This document shows positions 8,597 to 16,895 of a stretch of DNA of 64,000 bases, piece after piece. The stretch is from Pseudomonas frederiksbergensis (lineage in GTDB: Bacteria; Pseudomonadota; Gammaproteobacteria; Pseudomonadales; Pseudomonadaceae): positions 90,886-154,885 of the forward strand of contig NZ_MOBR01000001.1 in NCBI RefSeq assembly GCF_003732705.1, read 5' to 3'. The position numbers were made by a program, and so were the translations under genes. The notes below the pieces were generated by a model. The model saw nothing but the letters and a program-made list of their open reading frames with translations, was not told the origin of the DNA and did not search any database. Each line of letters opens with the position of its first letter. Position 1 is the stretch's first letter.

Positions 8597-10156
8597 ATGG
8601 AATGGATAGCTGACCCCACCGCATGGCTGGGCTTGTTGACGTTGATCGTGCTGGAGCTGGTGCTGGGCATCGACAATCTGGTGTTTATCGCGATCCTGGC
8701 GGACAAGTTGCCGCCACATCAGCGCGACCGCGCGCGGATCATCGGTTTGTCCCTGGCGCTGCTGATGCGCCTGGGCCTGCTGGCGAGTATTTCCTGGCTG
8801 GTAACCCTGACGCAGCCATTGTTCGAGGTGTTCGACAAGAGCTTCTCCGGGCGTGACTTGATCATGCTGTTCGGCGGTGTATTCCTGTTGTTCAAGGCCA
8901 CCATGGAGTTGCACGAGCGGCTCGAAGGCCATGTTGGCCAGCGTGCCGGCAATGCGGCGTATGCGATGTTCTGGCCGATCGTGGCGCAGATCGTGGTGCT
9001 CGATGCGGTGTTTTCCCTCGACGCGGTAATTACCGCCGTGGGCATGGTCGATGAACTGGCGGTGATGATGATCGCGGTGATCATTTCCATCGGCCTGATG
9101 ATCGTCGCCAGCAAGCCGCTGACTCGCTTTGTCAACGAACACCCGACGGTGATCATGCTGTGCCTGGGCTTTTTGATGATGATCGGTTTCGCCCTGACGG
9201 CCGAGGGCCTGGGGTTCCACATTCCCAAGGGTTACCTGTACGCGGCCATTGGCTTCTCGATCCTGATCGAAGTGTTCAACCAGATCGCCCGCGCCCGGCG
9301 CAAGCGCTCCATGCAAGGCTTGCGACCGATGCGCGAGCGTACAGCCCATGCGGTGATGCGCTTGCTTGGCGGTCGCCGGTTGGCGGTGGAAGAGGTCGGC
9401 GAGGAGATTGCCGACCTGCTGGATAACGGTGAAGCCCCAAGTGAGGTGCTGTTCGATCGCCGTGAACGGGTGATGATCAGTGGTGTGCTGCAACTGGCCG
9501 AACGGCCGATTCGTACCCTGATGACGGTGCGGGCTGACGTCGATCACATCGATTTGGCCGACGATGCCGAGACTATTCGTACACGCCTGATGCACTCGTC
9601 CTACTCGCGCCTGCCGCTGATCCGCGATGGCGCGGTGGATGAACCCCTGGGCTTCGTGCACAAAAAGGAGTTGTTGAAAGAGTACCTGGGCGGCAATGAC
9701 CCGGACCTTGAAGACCTGGCGCGCACGACCATCAATCTGCTCGACAGCTACTCGATCCTCAATGCCCTGGAGCAGATGCGCAAAGCCTCGACCCACATTG
9801 CCTTCGTGGTCAATGAATTCGGCGACTTCGTTGGCGTGCTGACCATGACCGATATTCTCGAGTCGATTGCCGGCGAACTGCCGGATGCCAGCGAAATCGA
9901 AGGCCCGGATGTGCTTGAGGAGCAGGGCGGGTTCATGGTCAGCGGCGCGTTGAACCTGGCTCGGGTGCGACAGTTGACCGGTTTTAGCGCTGAACCGACC
10001 GAGGATTACCAGACACTGGCCGGGTTGGTGATGAGTGTGCTGGATCGGTTGCCGATGATCGGTGACAGCCATGAACGGGAAGGCTGGACCATGACGGTAA
10101 TGGCGGTTGAAGAACGGCGGGTGGTGCGGGTGTTGTTGGTCCGCAGCGGCGGGTAA
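8597..10156 (+). CDS. TerC family membrane protein with CBS and CorC/HlyC domains
   Basis: A 519-residue protein. Residues 1-240 form the TerC membrane domain with the family's acidic helices ([19 protein letters not shown] near 17-36 and [15 protein letters not shown] near 135-150). A pair of CBS domains (about 300-430) and a C-terminal CorC/HlyC transporter-associated domain follow. The architecture is that of E. coli YegH/YoaE. TerC proteins are linked to metal (notably manganese) homeostasis and export; the CBS pair would sense a nucleotide. The ribosome site is weak (GAGA). No tellurite-resistance genes are nearby, so a role in tellurium resistance is not implied. Confidence 0.88.
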   Translation: MEWIADPTAWLGLLTLIVLELVLGIDNLVFIAILADKLPPHQRDRARIIGLSLALLMRLGLLASISWLVTLTQPLFEVFDKSFSGRDLIMLFGGVFLLFKATMELHERLEGHVGQRAGNAAYAMFWPIVAQIVVLDAVFSLDAVITAVGMVDELAVMMIAVIISIGLMIVASKPLTRFVNEHPTVIMLCLGFLMMIGFALTAEGLGFHIPKGYLYAAIGFSILIEVFNQIARARRKRSMQGLRPMRERTAHAVMRLLGGRRLAVEEVGEEIADLLDNGEAPSEVLFDRRERVMISGVLQLAERPIRTLMTVRADVDHIDLADDAETIRTRLMHSSYSRLPLIRDGAVDEPLGFVHKKELLKEYLGGNDPDLEDLARTTINLLDSYSILNALEQMRKASTHIAFVVNEFGDFVGVLTMTDILESIAGELPDASEIEGPDVLEEQGGFMVSGALNLARVRQLTGFSAEPTEDYQTLAGLVMSVLDRLPMIGDSHEREGWTMTVMAVEERRVVRVLLVRSGG

Positions 10157-10180
10157 TTTTGCGTCGAGACTTAGGGCCTC

Positions 10181-10253
10181 TTCGCGAGCAGGCTCGCTCC
10201 CACAATGGATGTGTGTACACCGTTCATGTGGGAGCGAGCTTGCTCGCGATAGC
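10181..10253. repeat. REP pair (REPIN-like)
   Basis: Inverted pair TTCGCGAGCAGGCTCGCTCC ... GGAGCGAGCTTGCTCGCG between the convergent TerC-type and thioredoxin genes. Confidence 0.9.
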
Positions 10254-10275
10254 GATCTTCCCAACGACAAAAATC

Positions 10276-10707
10276 TCAAGCCCTGACCAAGTAACGTGCC
10301 CGAGCCACCGTGCACAGGCCCCGAAAAGTCCGCCGCAACCAAACCAAATCATGCCCCGGTTTCCGAGCCACCTGCCGGGGCTTCACCTTCCCGACATGCG
10401 CCACAAAATCCTCCGCCAGCGATTGTGGACTACCAATCCCCTTAAGCTTTTTAACCAGTTTCCCATCCTTGTAAAACAACACCGTCGGCGTCCCCGTAAC
10501 GTTCGGATGCCGGGGCGATTCACTGGTATTCAACATATAAACATCCGCCCGATGCCGATACGCCTCGGCAATCCCCCGAAAAACCGGCTCGGCCTCTTCA
10601 CAGGCAGGGCAGTGCTGATTGCCGAAGTACAGAATCACCGGACGCCAGGTTTTCAGGGCCTTGCGGTAGGTCGGGGCCAATGCCGTTTGCGCGGTAGTCG
10701 AAGTCAT
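10276..10707 (-). CDS. thioredoxin family protein
   Basis: A 143-residue thioredoxin-fold protein with the redox motif HCPACEEAE near residue 33 (CPAC rather than CGPC) and the cis-proline region TGTPTVLFYKDGKLV near 72. A basic C-terminal extension of about 40 residues goes beyond the fold (KPRQVARKPGHDLVWLRR). There is no signal peptide, so it is probably cytoplasmic. CPAC suggests a redox potential different from standard thioredoxin. It is monocistronic, convergent with the TerC gene and divergent from the ABC transporter cluster. Confidence 0.85.
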   Translation of the reverse strand: MTSTTAQTALAPTYRKALKTWRPVILYFGNQHCPACEEAEPVFRGIAEAYRHRADVYMLNTSESPRHPNVTGTPTVLFYKDGKLVKKLKGIGSPQSLAEDFVAHVGKVKPRQVARKPGHDLVWLRRTFRGLCTVARARYLVRA

Positions 10708-11000
10708 TGAAGTCTCCTTTTCACAACAATCATCGAAGGCTTGTTGACGGTAAAGGAGGGTGTCGGGCGGGTCTACTGTCAGAAATTACAGGTGGGCCCG
10801 CAAACGGCACGGTGCCACATTTTGAATCGCCACCCGCCGAATGTGGTGCAAGTACCCGCCCACGTGTGTCCCCCGGTAGCGCTCTCCCGCCCATGCGTTC
10901 GGTAACGCTTTTCCCGCGCAAAACCGCATCCCTTTGATTCAAAACACCTTTCAATCTCCCCAACATCACCCCCACATCCTATGGCACACTTTCTGCTGTC

Positions 11001-11040
11001 TATTCCGTTGTTACACACCAATATCCGGTATAACGGAATA
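11001..11040 (+). promoter_or_regulatory. candidate IclR operator and promoter of the ABC cluster
   Basis: The 356-base gap between the thioredoxin and binding-protein genes holds a 9-base perfect inverted repeat, TATTCCGTT (11001-11009) and AACGGAATA (11032-11040). An extra half-site ATCCGGTATAACGGAAT sits inside it. TTCCG/CGGAA dyads are typical of IclR-family operators, and an IclR gene lies in the cluster. A plausible -10 (TATAAC, 11029) and a poor -35 (TTGTTA, 11008) overlap the dyad, which would fit repression. The rest of the gap shows nothing I can name. Confidence 0.55.
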
Positions 11041-11063
11041 CACAACACTCTGGAGTGCTTGCC

Positions 11064-11912
11064 ATGCATCGCCGACCTTCCTTGTTCAAAGCGTGTGTTT
11101 TTATCCTCGCGGCTTCGGCCGCTGCCATGGGTGTTGCCCAGGCGGCGGACAGTAAGCTCGATAGCGTGTTGGCCCGTGGCAAGTTGATCGTGGGGACGGG
11201 CAGTACTAACGCGCCGTGGCATTTCCAGGGAGCGGACGGCAAGTTGCAGGGGTTTGATATTGATATCGGGCACATGATCGCCAAGGGTTTGTTCAACGAC
11301 CCGAGCAAGGTCGAGTACGTGGTGCAGTCGTCCGATGCGCGGATTCCGAACCTGTTGACGGACAAGGTCGACATCAGTTGCCAGTTCATCACCGTCACCG
11401 CCAGCCGTGCGCAGCAGGTTGCGTTCACCCTGCCGTACTACCGCGAAGGTGTCGGTCTGTTGCTGCCGGCGAACAGCAAGTACAAGGAAATCGAAGATCT
11501 GAAAGCCGCCGGCGATAGCGTGACTGTGGCTGTGCTGCAGAACGTGTACGCCGAAGAACTGGTGCATCAGGCGCTGCCCAAAGCCAAGGTCGATCAGTAC
11601 GACAGTGTGGATTTGATGTACCAGGCCGTGAACTCGGGCCGTGCCGATACCGCCGCCACCGATCAGTCTTCGGTCAAATACCTGATGGTGCAGAACCCTG
11701 GCCGCTATCGCAGCCCGACTTACGCCTGGAGCCCGCAAACCTACGCCTGTGCAGTTAAACGTGGCGATCAGGATTGGCTGAACTTCGTCAACACGGTGTT
11801 GCATGAAGCCATGACCGGCGTCGAGTTCCCGACCTACGCAGCGTCGTTCAAACAATGGTTCGGTGTTGATCTGCCGACCCCTGCCATTGGTTTTCCCGTC
11901 GAATTCAAATGA
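11064..11912 (+). CDS. ABC transporter periplasmic binding protein, polar amino acid type
   Basis: A 282-residue exported solute-binding protein. The signal peptide runs from MHRRPSLFK through a hydrophobic core to AQAADS near residue 28. The type-II periplasmic fold follows, with GKLIVGTGSTNAPWHF, DGKLQGFDIDIGHMIAKGL and the hinge-region block VDISCQFITVTASRAQQVAFT. The ATG at 11064 with TGGAG eight bases upstream is preferred over the in-frame GTG at 11055. It heads a cluster with two permeases and an ATPase. The neighbouring sugar-acid kinase and PLP enzyme suggest the ligand is an amino sugar acid rather than a common amino acid. Confidence 0.9.
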   Translation: MHRRPSLFKACVFILAASAAAMGVAQAADSKLDSVLARGKLIVGTGSTNAPWHFQGADGKLQGFDIDIGHMIAKGLFNDPSKVEYVVQSSDARIPNLLTDKVDISCQFITVTASRAQQVAFTLPYYREGVGLLLPANSKYKEIEDLKAAGDSVTVAVLQNVYAEELVHQALPKAKVDQYDSVDLMYQAVNSGRADTAATDQSSVKYLMVQNPGRYRSPTYAWSPQTYACAVKRGDQDWLNFVNTVLHEAMTGVEFPTYAASFKQWFGVDLPTPAIGFPVEFK

Positions 11913-11923
11913 TCCCGTGAGAG

Positions 11924-11946
11924 CGGGGCGGCGATAACGCGCCCCG
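11924..11946 (+). promoter_or_regulatory. intercistronic hairpin
   Basis: CGGGGCG (11924-11930) and CGCCCCG (11940-11946) form a 7-bp GC stem with a 9-base loop directly after the binding-protein gene. No U-run follows, so it more likely stabilises the upstream mRNA than terminates. This is common where the binding protein is needed in excess over the permeases. Confidence 0.5.
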
Positions 11947-11964
11947 TTCAAGGTACTGCTGACC

Positions 11965-12627
11965 ATGAACTATCAGTTGAACTTTGCCGCCGTGTGGCGC
12001 GATTTCGACACCTTGCTGGCGGGGCTCGGTCTGGGTCTTGAGCTGGCGCTGGTGTCGATCGCCATCGGCTGCGTGATCGGCCTGCTGATGGCGTTTGCTT
12101 TGCTTTCAAAGCACCGCGCGTTGCGGGTGCTGGCGTCGGTGTACGTGACGGTGATCCGTAACACGCCGATTCTGGTGTTGATTCTGTTGATCTACTTCGC
12201 CTTGCCGAGCCTGGGTATTCGTCTGGACAAGATCCCCTCGTTCATCGTCACTCTGTCGCTGTATGCCGGGGCGTACCTGACCGAAGTGTTCCGTGGCGGG
12301 CTGCTGAGCATTCCCAAAGGGCAACGCGAAGCCGGGCTGGCCATCGGTCTTGGCGAGTGGCAGGTGAAAGCCTATGTCACCGTGCCGGTAATGCTGCGCA
12401 ACGTGCTGCCGGCGCTGTCGAATAACTTCATTTCGCTGTTCAAGGACACCTCCCTGGCGGCCGCGATTGCGGTGCCGGAGCTGACCTATTACGCGCGCAA
12501 GATCAATGTCGAAAGCTACCGGGTGATTGAAACCTGGATGGTGACCACAGCGCTCTATGTTGCGGCTTGTTACCTCATTGCCATGATCCTGCGTTACCTC
12601 GAGCAGCGTCTGGCGATCCGCCGATAG
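11965..12627 (+). CDS. amino acid-type ABC transporter permease 1
   Basis: A 220-residue HisM/GlnP-type inner-membrane permease with about five helices. The family motif YVTVIRNTPILVLILLIYF lies near 58-76. The ATPase-contact EAA loop is near 122-140 (GQREAGLAIGLGEWQVKAYV). It probably pairs with the following permease as a heterodimer. Confidence 0.9.
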   Translation: MNYQLNFAAVWRDFDTLLAGLGLGLELALVSIAIGCVIGLLMAFALLSKHRALRVLASVYVTVIRNTPILVLILLIYFALPSLGIRLDKIPSFIVTLSLYAGAYLTEVFRGGLLSIPKGQREAGLAIGLGEWQVKAYVTVPVMLRNVLPALSNNFISLFKDTSLAAAIAVPELTYYARKINVESYRVIETWMVTTALYVAACYLIAMILRYLEQRLAIRR

Positions 12628-12636
12628 GAGCCTCCC

Positions 12637-13299
12637 ATGTACGAATCCCCTAGTTGGTTGCATGAATTGTGGGTGGCGCGGGAAGTGCTCTGGCAAGGCT
12701 TTCTGGTCACGGTGCAGTGCTCGGCCCTGGCGATTTTGCTCGGTACGCTGATCGGCATCGTCGCCGGCCTGGTGCTGACTTACGGCAATGTCTGGATGCG
12801 CGCACCGTTTCGTTTCTACGTCGATCTGATCCGTGGCACGCCGGTGTTTGTGCTGGTGTTGGCCTGCTTTTATATGGCACCGGCGCTGGGTTGGCAGATC
12901 AGTGCGTTTCAGGCCGGTGCGTTGGGGCTGACGCTGTTCTGTGGCTCCCACGTCGCCGAGATTGTGCGCGGTGCGCTGCAAGCCCTGCCACGTGGGCAGA
13001 TGGAAGCGAGCAAGGCGATTGGCCTGACGTTTTATCAGTCCCTGGGTTACGTGTTGTTGCCTCAGGCACTGCGGCAAATCCTGCCGACCTGGGTCAACTC
13101 GTCCACTGAAATCGTCAAGGCCTCGACCTTGCTCTCGGTGATCGGCGTCGCCGAGTTACTGCTCAGCACGCAACAGATCATCGCCCGGACCTTCATGACT
13201 CTCGAGTTCTATCTGTTCGCCGGTTTCCTCTTTTTCGTCATCAACTACGCCATCGAATTACTCGGCCGGCACATTGAAAAGCGGGTGGCATTGCCATGA
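12637..13299 (+). CDS. amino acid-type ABC transporter permease 2
   Basis: A 220-residue permease paralogous to the preceding one. It shows the motif [20 protein letters not shown] near 62-80 and the EAA loop [20 protein letters not shown] near 127-146. TAGGAG lies just before the ATG. It overlaps the ATPase gene by four bases, implying translational coupling. Confidence 0.9.
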   Translation: MYESPSWLHELWVAREVLWQGFLVTVQCSALAILLGTLIGIVAGLVLTYGNVWMRAPFRFYVDLIRGTPVFVLVLACFYMAPALGWQISAFQAGALGLTLFCGSHVAEIVRGALQALPRGQMEASKAIGLTFYQSLGYVLLPQALRQILPTWVNSSTEIVKASTLLSVIGVAELLLSTQQIIARTFMTLEFYLFAGFLFFVINYAIELLGRHIEKRVALP

Positions 13300-14087
13300 C
13301 TCAGACTTCTACTGCACCAAACGGCCAGGCCCTGCTGGACATTCGCGGCCTGCACAAACAATACGGCAAGCTCGAAGTGCTCAAGGGCGTCGACCTGACC
13401 ATGCAACGCGGCAACGTGGTCACGCTGATCGGCTCCAGCGGATCCGGCAAAACCACGCTGTTGCGTTGTGTGAACATGCTCGAAGAATTCCAGGGCGGGC
13501 AGATCCTGCTCGACGGCGAGTCCATCGGCTATGACGAGGTCAACGGCAAACGCGTGCGCCACGCGGAAAAAGTCATCGCCCGCCATCGTGCGATGACCGG
13601 CATGGCGTTCCAGCAGTTCAACCTGTTTCCGCACCTGACGGCACTGCAAAACGTGACCCTCGGTTTGCTCAAGGTGAAAAAGCTGCACAAGGACGAAGCC
13701 GTGGCGCTGGCCGAAAAATGGCTGGAGCGCGTGGGCCTGTATGAACGCCGCGATCACTATCCGGGCCAGTTGTCCGGCGGTCAGCAACAGCGCGTGGCGA
13801 TTGCCCGAGCGATTGCGATGAACCCGAGCCTGATGCTGTTCGACGAAGTCACCTCGGCCCTCGACCCGGAACTGGTCGGCGAAGTGCTGAACGTGATCAA
13901 AGGCCTGGCCGATGAAGGCATGACCATGCTGCTGGTGACCCACGAAATGCGTTTCGCCTTCGAAGTCTCGGACAAGATCGTGTTTATGAATCAGGGCCGG
14001 ATCGAAGAGCAGGGGCCGCCAAAAGAACTGTTTGAACACCCGAAATCGCCACGTTTGGCAGAATTTCTCAAGAACACTCGTTTCTGA
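13296..14087 (+). CDS. amino acid-type ABC transporter ATP-binding protein
   Basis: A 263-residue ATPase. The Walker A motif is GSSGSGKT near 47, the signature is LSGGQQQR near 158, the Walker B is [14 protein letters not shown] near 177, and the switch histidine is in VTHEM near 212. It energises the import system of the three preceding genes. The ATG overlaps the permease 2 stop. A weak hairpin TTCTGA-TTTTT-TCAGAA follows the stop codon before ridA. Confidence 0.92.
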   Translation: MTQTSTAPNGQALLDIRGLHKQYGKLEVLKGVDLTMQRGNVVTLIGSSGSGKTTLLRCVNMLEEFQGGQILLDGESIGYDEVNGKRVRHAEKVIARHRAMTGMAFQQFNLFPHLTALQNVTLGLLKVKKLHKDEAVALAEKWLERVGLYERRDHYPGQLSGGQQQRVAIARAIAMNPSLMLFDEVTSALDPELVGEVLNVIKGLADEGMTMLLVTHEMRFAFEVSDKIVFMNQGRIEEQGPPKELFEHPKSPRLAEFLKNTRF

Positions 14088-14123
14088 TTTTTTCAGAAGA
14101 ATTTTTAAGCAGGAGACACACTC

Positions 14124-14513
14124 ATGAGCATTACTCGTTACGGCACCGGCGCCACTGCCGGTGGCGGTCAACCTCGTCCTTTCGCTCGCGCTGTTGAAGC
14201 CGATGGCTGGCTGCACGTGTCCGGCCAGGTGCCGGCACTGGATGGTGAAATCATCGTGGGCGGCATCGTCGAGCAGACTCACCAGACCATGAAGAACCTG
14301 ATCGCGATCCTCGAAGAAGCCGGTTACGGCCTCGAAGACGTGGTGCGTGCTGGCGTGTGGCTGGAAGACCCGCGGGATTTCTGGAGCTTCAACAAGGTCT
14401 TTTCCGAGTACTTCAAAAGCGAACACGCCCCGGCCCGGGCCTGCGTGCAGGCAAACATGATGGTCGATTGCAAGGTTGAGATTGACTGCATTGCGTACAA
14501 GAAAAAGGCTTGA
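14124..14513 (+). CDS. RidA family enamine/imine deaminase
   Basis: A 129-residue YjgF/YER057c/UK114 protein. It has the characteristic VSGQVPALDG near 36, the EQTHQTMKNLIAILEEAG helix, the conserved Arg in VVRAGVWLED, and the C-terminal block APARACVQANMMVDCKVEID. RidA proteins hydrolyse reactive enamine/imine intermediates released by PLP dehydratases. Its place beside a PLP ammonia-lyase-like gene fits that role exactly. CAGGAG sits before the ATG, 36 bases after the ABC ATPase, and probably in the same transcript. Confidence 0.9.
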   Translation: MSITRYGTGATAGGGQPRPFARAVEADGWLHVSGQVPALDGEIIVGGIVEQTHQTMKNLIAILEEAGYGLEDVVRAGVWLEDPRDFWSFNKVFSEYFKSEHAPARACVQANMMVDCKVEIDCIAYKKKA

Positions 14514-14528
14514 GATTGGCGGTGACTG

Positions 14529-14555
14529 CTTCGCGGGCAAGCCTCGCTCCTACAG
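14529..14555. repeat. single REP copy
   Basis: Solitary CTTCGCGGGCAAGCCTCGCTCCTACAGG element directly before the longer palindromic repeat. Confidence 0.75.
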
Positions 14556-14562
14556 GGTATGT

Positions 14563-14672
14563 GATCGTTCCCACGCTCCGCGTGGTAATGCCGCCTGGGA
14601 CGCTCCGCGTTCCGCTTTGATGTGACGCAGAGCGTCACGGGATGCATTCCCACGCAGAGCGTGGGAACGATC
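14563..14672. repeat. 110-bp palindromic repeat, copy 1
   Basis: Begins GATCGTTCCCACGCTCCGCG and ends with the inverse CGCAGAGCGTGGGAACGATC, with inner inverted segments GGGACGCTCCGCGT and ACGCAGAGCGTCACG. Two further copies occur at 16757 and 24111. It belongs to a different REP-like family from the GCGAGCAGGCTCGC elements. It lies between ridA and the IclR gene, 42 bases before the latter's start. Confidence 0.92.
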
Positions 14673-14714
14673 ATTAGCGGTAAACTCCCGGCACTTTGAA
14701 TGGGAACCTGAAAC

Positions 14715-15479
14715 ATGACCGAAGACACCATCAAGCGCCGGGCACGTGGTCTGGACCGGGCGTTCGATATTCTCGATTTCCTCAAGGAAATCGGCCAGCC
14801 CCTGCGCCCGAACGAAATCGCCAGCGGCATCGGCAGCCCGAAATCCACGGTCTACGAACTGGTGGCCTCGCTGCTGGAACGGCGCATCCTCGAACCCGTG
14901 GGCAAGGACGGTCATGTCTACCTCGGCCGTCAGCTGTACTTCCTCGGGCAAGCGCACTTGCGCCATTTCGACCTGACCCGCGAGGCCGATCACGCCTTGC
15001 AGGAAATCGTCAGCCAGACCCATGAAACCGCGCAGATGTGCCTGCTCAACGGGCGCAAGTACACCGTGGCGCTGATGAAAGAGGGCGAGCGGCATTTCCG
15101 CATTTCCTCGGACATCGGCGAAAACGCACCCATCCCCTGGACCGCCTCCGGGCGTCTGTTGCTGTCGCATTTGAGCGACCAGGCCATCATCGACCTGATC
15201 GACCACGACGACTTCATCCTGCCCAACGGCGAACGTCTGCCGCTGGAACAGTTTCTCCAGGAAATCCGCCAGGCCGGTATCGACGGTTTCTTCTCGTTCG
15301 ATAGCGTCGCCGATACCTTCACCCATTGCTTCGCCGCCCCGGTCAAAGACCCCAACGGCGTGGCCATTGCCACCCTGTGCATCGTCGCTCCACGGGCCGA
15401 TGCCAAGAACAACTACAACGACTATCGCCGGGTGCTGATCGACAGCGCCAACAACCTGGCCCGGCGTATCAACGAATAA
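14715..15479 (+). CDS. IclR family transcriptional regulator
   Basis: A 254-residue regulator. The N-terminal winged HTH is about residues 10-65 (GLDRAFDILDFLKEIGQPLR, then EIASGIGSPKSTVYELVASL) and the C-terminal IclR effector domain is about 80-250 (SQTHETAQMCLLNGRKYTVA; AYAPIPWTASGR-like block near 135). It sits between the transporter/ridA genes and the PLP enzyme, so it is the presumed regulator of this catabolic cluster. A TTCCG/CGGAA dyad upstream of the transporter is its candidate site. Confidence 0.9.
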   Translation: MTEDTIKRRARGLDRAFDILDFLKEIGQPLRPNEIASGIGSPKSTVYELVASLLERRILEPVGKDGHVYLGRQLYFLGQAHLRHFDLTREADHALQEIVSQTHETAQMCLLNGRKYTVALMKEGERHFRISSDIGENAPIPWTASGRLLLSHLSDQAIIDLIDHDDFILPNGERLPLEQFLQEIRQAGIDGFFSFDSVADTFTHCFAAPVKDPNGVAIATLCIVAPRADAKNNYNDYRRVLIDSANNLARRINE

Positions 15480-15518
15480 CAGCGGCTGCCTGCGGCCGCG
15501 AATGTAAGGAGTTCGAAC

Positions 15519-16736
15519 ATGTCTTCTGCCGAAACGACTGCCGCCGTAGATAAAGGCTTTGCGCACACCGGCGCGCACTTGGTGCGTGACGTCAGCCTGC
15601 CGGCGCTGGTGTTGCACCGTGAAGCGCTGGAACACAACATCCGCTGGATGCAGGCGTTCGTCAGCAACAGCGGCGCAGAGCTGGCGCCCCACGGCAAAAC
15701 CAGCATGACCCCGGCGCTGTTTCGCCGCCAACTGGATGCCGGCGCCTGGGGCATCACCCTGGCCAGTGCCACCCAGACCCGCGCGGCCTATGCCCATGGC
15801 GTACGCCGCGTGTTGATGGCCAACCAATTGGTCGGCACGCCGAACATGGCGCTGATCGCCGATCTGCTGGCGGACCCGACGTTCGACTTTCATTGCATGG
15901 TCGATCACCCGGACAACGTCGCCGACCTGGGGGCGTACTTCGCTTCCCGTGGCGTGCGTTTGAACGTGATGATCGAGTACGGCGTGGTCGGCGGCCGTTG
16001 CGGTTGCCGCACTGAAGCCGAAGTGGTGGCCCTGGCCCAGGCCATCGCGGCGCAACCGGCACTGGCGTTGACCGGGATCGAAGGTTACGAAGGCGTCATC
16101 CATGGTGATCATGCGGTCAGCGGCATCCGTGAATTCGCCTCTTCTCTGGTGCGCCTGGCGGTGCAGTTGCAGGACAGCGGGGCGTTCGCGATTCCCAAGC
16201 CGATCATCACCGCGTCCGGTTCGGCCTGGTACGACCTGATTGCCGAATCCTTCGAAGCCCAGAACGCCGGCGGACGCTTCCTCAGCGTGCTGCGTCCCGG
16301 CAGTTACGTGGCCCATGACCACGGTATCTATAAAGAAGCGCAATGCTGCGTGCTCGACCGTCGCAGCGATTTGCACGAAGGCCTGCGCCCGGCGCTGGAA
16401 GTCTGGGCGCATGTGCAATCGTTGCCGGAACCAGGCTTTGCGGTGATCGCCCTCGGTAAACGCGACGTGGCGTATGACGCCGGTTTGCCGGTGCCATTGT
16501 TGCGCTACAAGGCGGGTGTGATTCCAGCGGTTGGCGACGATGTGAGCGCGTGCAAAGTGACGGCGGTGATGGACCAACACGCGTTCATGACTGTGGCGCC
16601 CGGCGTTGAATTGCGGGTCGGGGACATCATTTCGTTCGGCACATCGCACCCGTGCCTGACGTTTGATAAGTGGCGTACGGGGTGTCTGGTGGATGAGCAG
16701 TTGCAGGTGATTGAAACCATGGACACCTGTTTCTAA
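15519..16736 (+). CDS. DSD1-family PLP-dependent enzyme (amino acid deaminase/aldolase-like)
   Basis: A 405-residue fold-type III PLP enzyme of the D-serine dehydratase/D-threonine aldolase family. The PLP lysine is in APHGKTSMTP near residue 54. The C-terminal metal-site pair is the His-x-Cys in FGTSHPCLTF near 373-375, typical of eukaryotic-type D-serine dehydratase. The barrel includes MIEYGVVGGRCG and ITASGSAWYDL. Such enzymes act on D-configured 2-amino-3-hydroxy acids, removing water then ammonia or cleaving the C2-C3 bond. With RidA upstream and a 2-keto-3-deoxygluconate kinase downstream, D-glucosaminate dehydration to 2-keto-3-deoxygluconate is the best fit (inference). AAGGAG precedes the ATG. 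Confidence 0.82.
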   Translation: MSSAETTAAVDKGFAHTGAHLVRDVSLPALVLHREALEHNIRWMQAFVSNSGAELAPHGKTSMTPALFRRQLDAGAWGITLASATQTRAAYAHGVRRVLMANQLVGTPNMALIADLLADPTFDFHCMVDHPDNVADLGAYFASRGVRLNVMIEYGVVGGRCGCRTEAEVVALAQAIAAQPALALTGIEGYEGVIHGDHAVSGIREFASSLVRLAVQLQDSGAFAIPKPIITASGSAWYDLIAESFEAQNAGGRFLSVLRPGSYVAHDHGIYKEAQCCVLDRRSDLHEGLRPALEVWAHVQSLPEPGFAVIALGKRDVAYDAGLPVPLLRYKAGVIPAVGDDVSACKVTAVMDQHAFMTVAPGVELRVGDIISFGTSHPCLTFDKWRTGCLVDEQLQVIETMDTCF

Positions 16737-16756
16737 ACCCTGAAACCGAGGTAAGT

Positions 16757-16867
16757 GATCGTTCCCACGCTCTGCGTGGGAATGCCTCACTGGACGCTCT
16801 GCGTCCGCTTCGGCATGTGACGCGGAGCGTCACGGGCTGCATTCCCACGCAGAGCGTGGGAACGATC
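16757..16867. repeat. 110-bp palindromic repeat, copy 2
   Basis: Same family as 14563-14672: GATCGTTCCCACGCTCTGCG at one end and CGCAGAGCGTGGGAACGATC at the other. It lies between the PLP enzyme and kinase genes, within what is otherwise one operon. Confidence 0.92.
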
Positions 16868-16895
16868 AACACCACCGAACCGCGAGATTCCCCCC

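Noticed and set aside
8528..10342. 604-codon minus-strand frame opposite the TerC-family gene
   Set aside because: It is His/Gln/Arg-rich, as expected for the antisense of a GC-rich gene, and runs through a REP pair. The TerC, CBS and CorC motifs are on the plus strand.
14550..16790. 746-codon minus-strand frame covering the IclR and PLP-enzyme genes
   Set aside because: It spans two palindromic repeats and two well-supported genes on the other strand, so it is a composition artefact.
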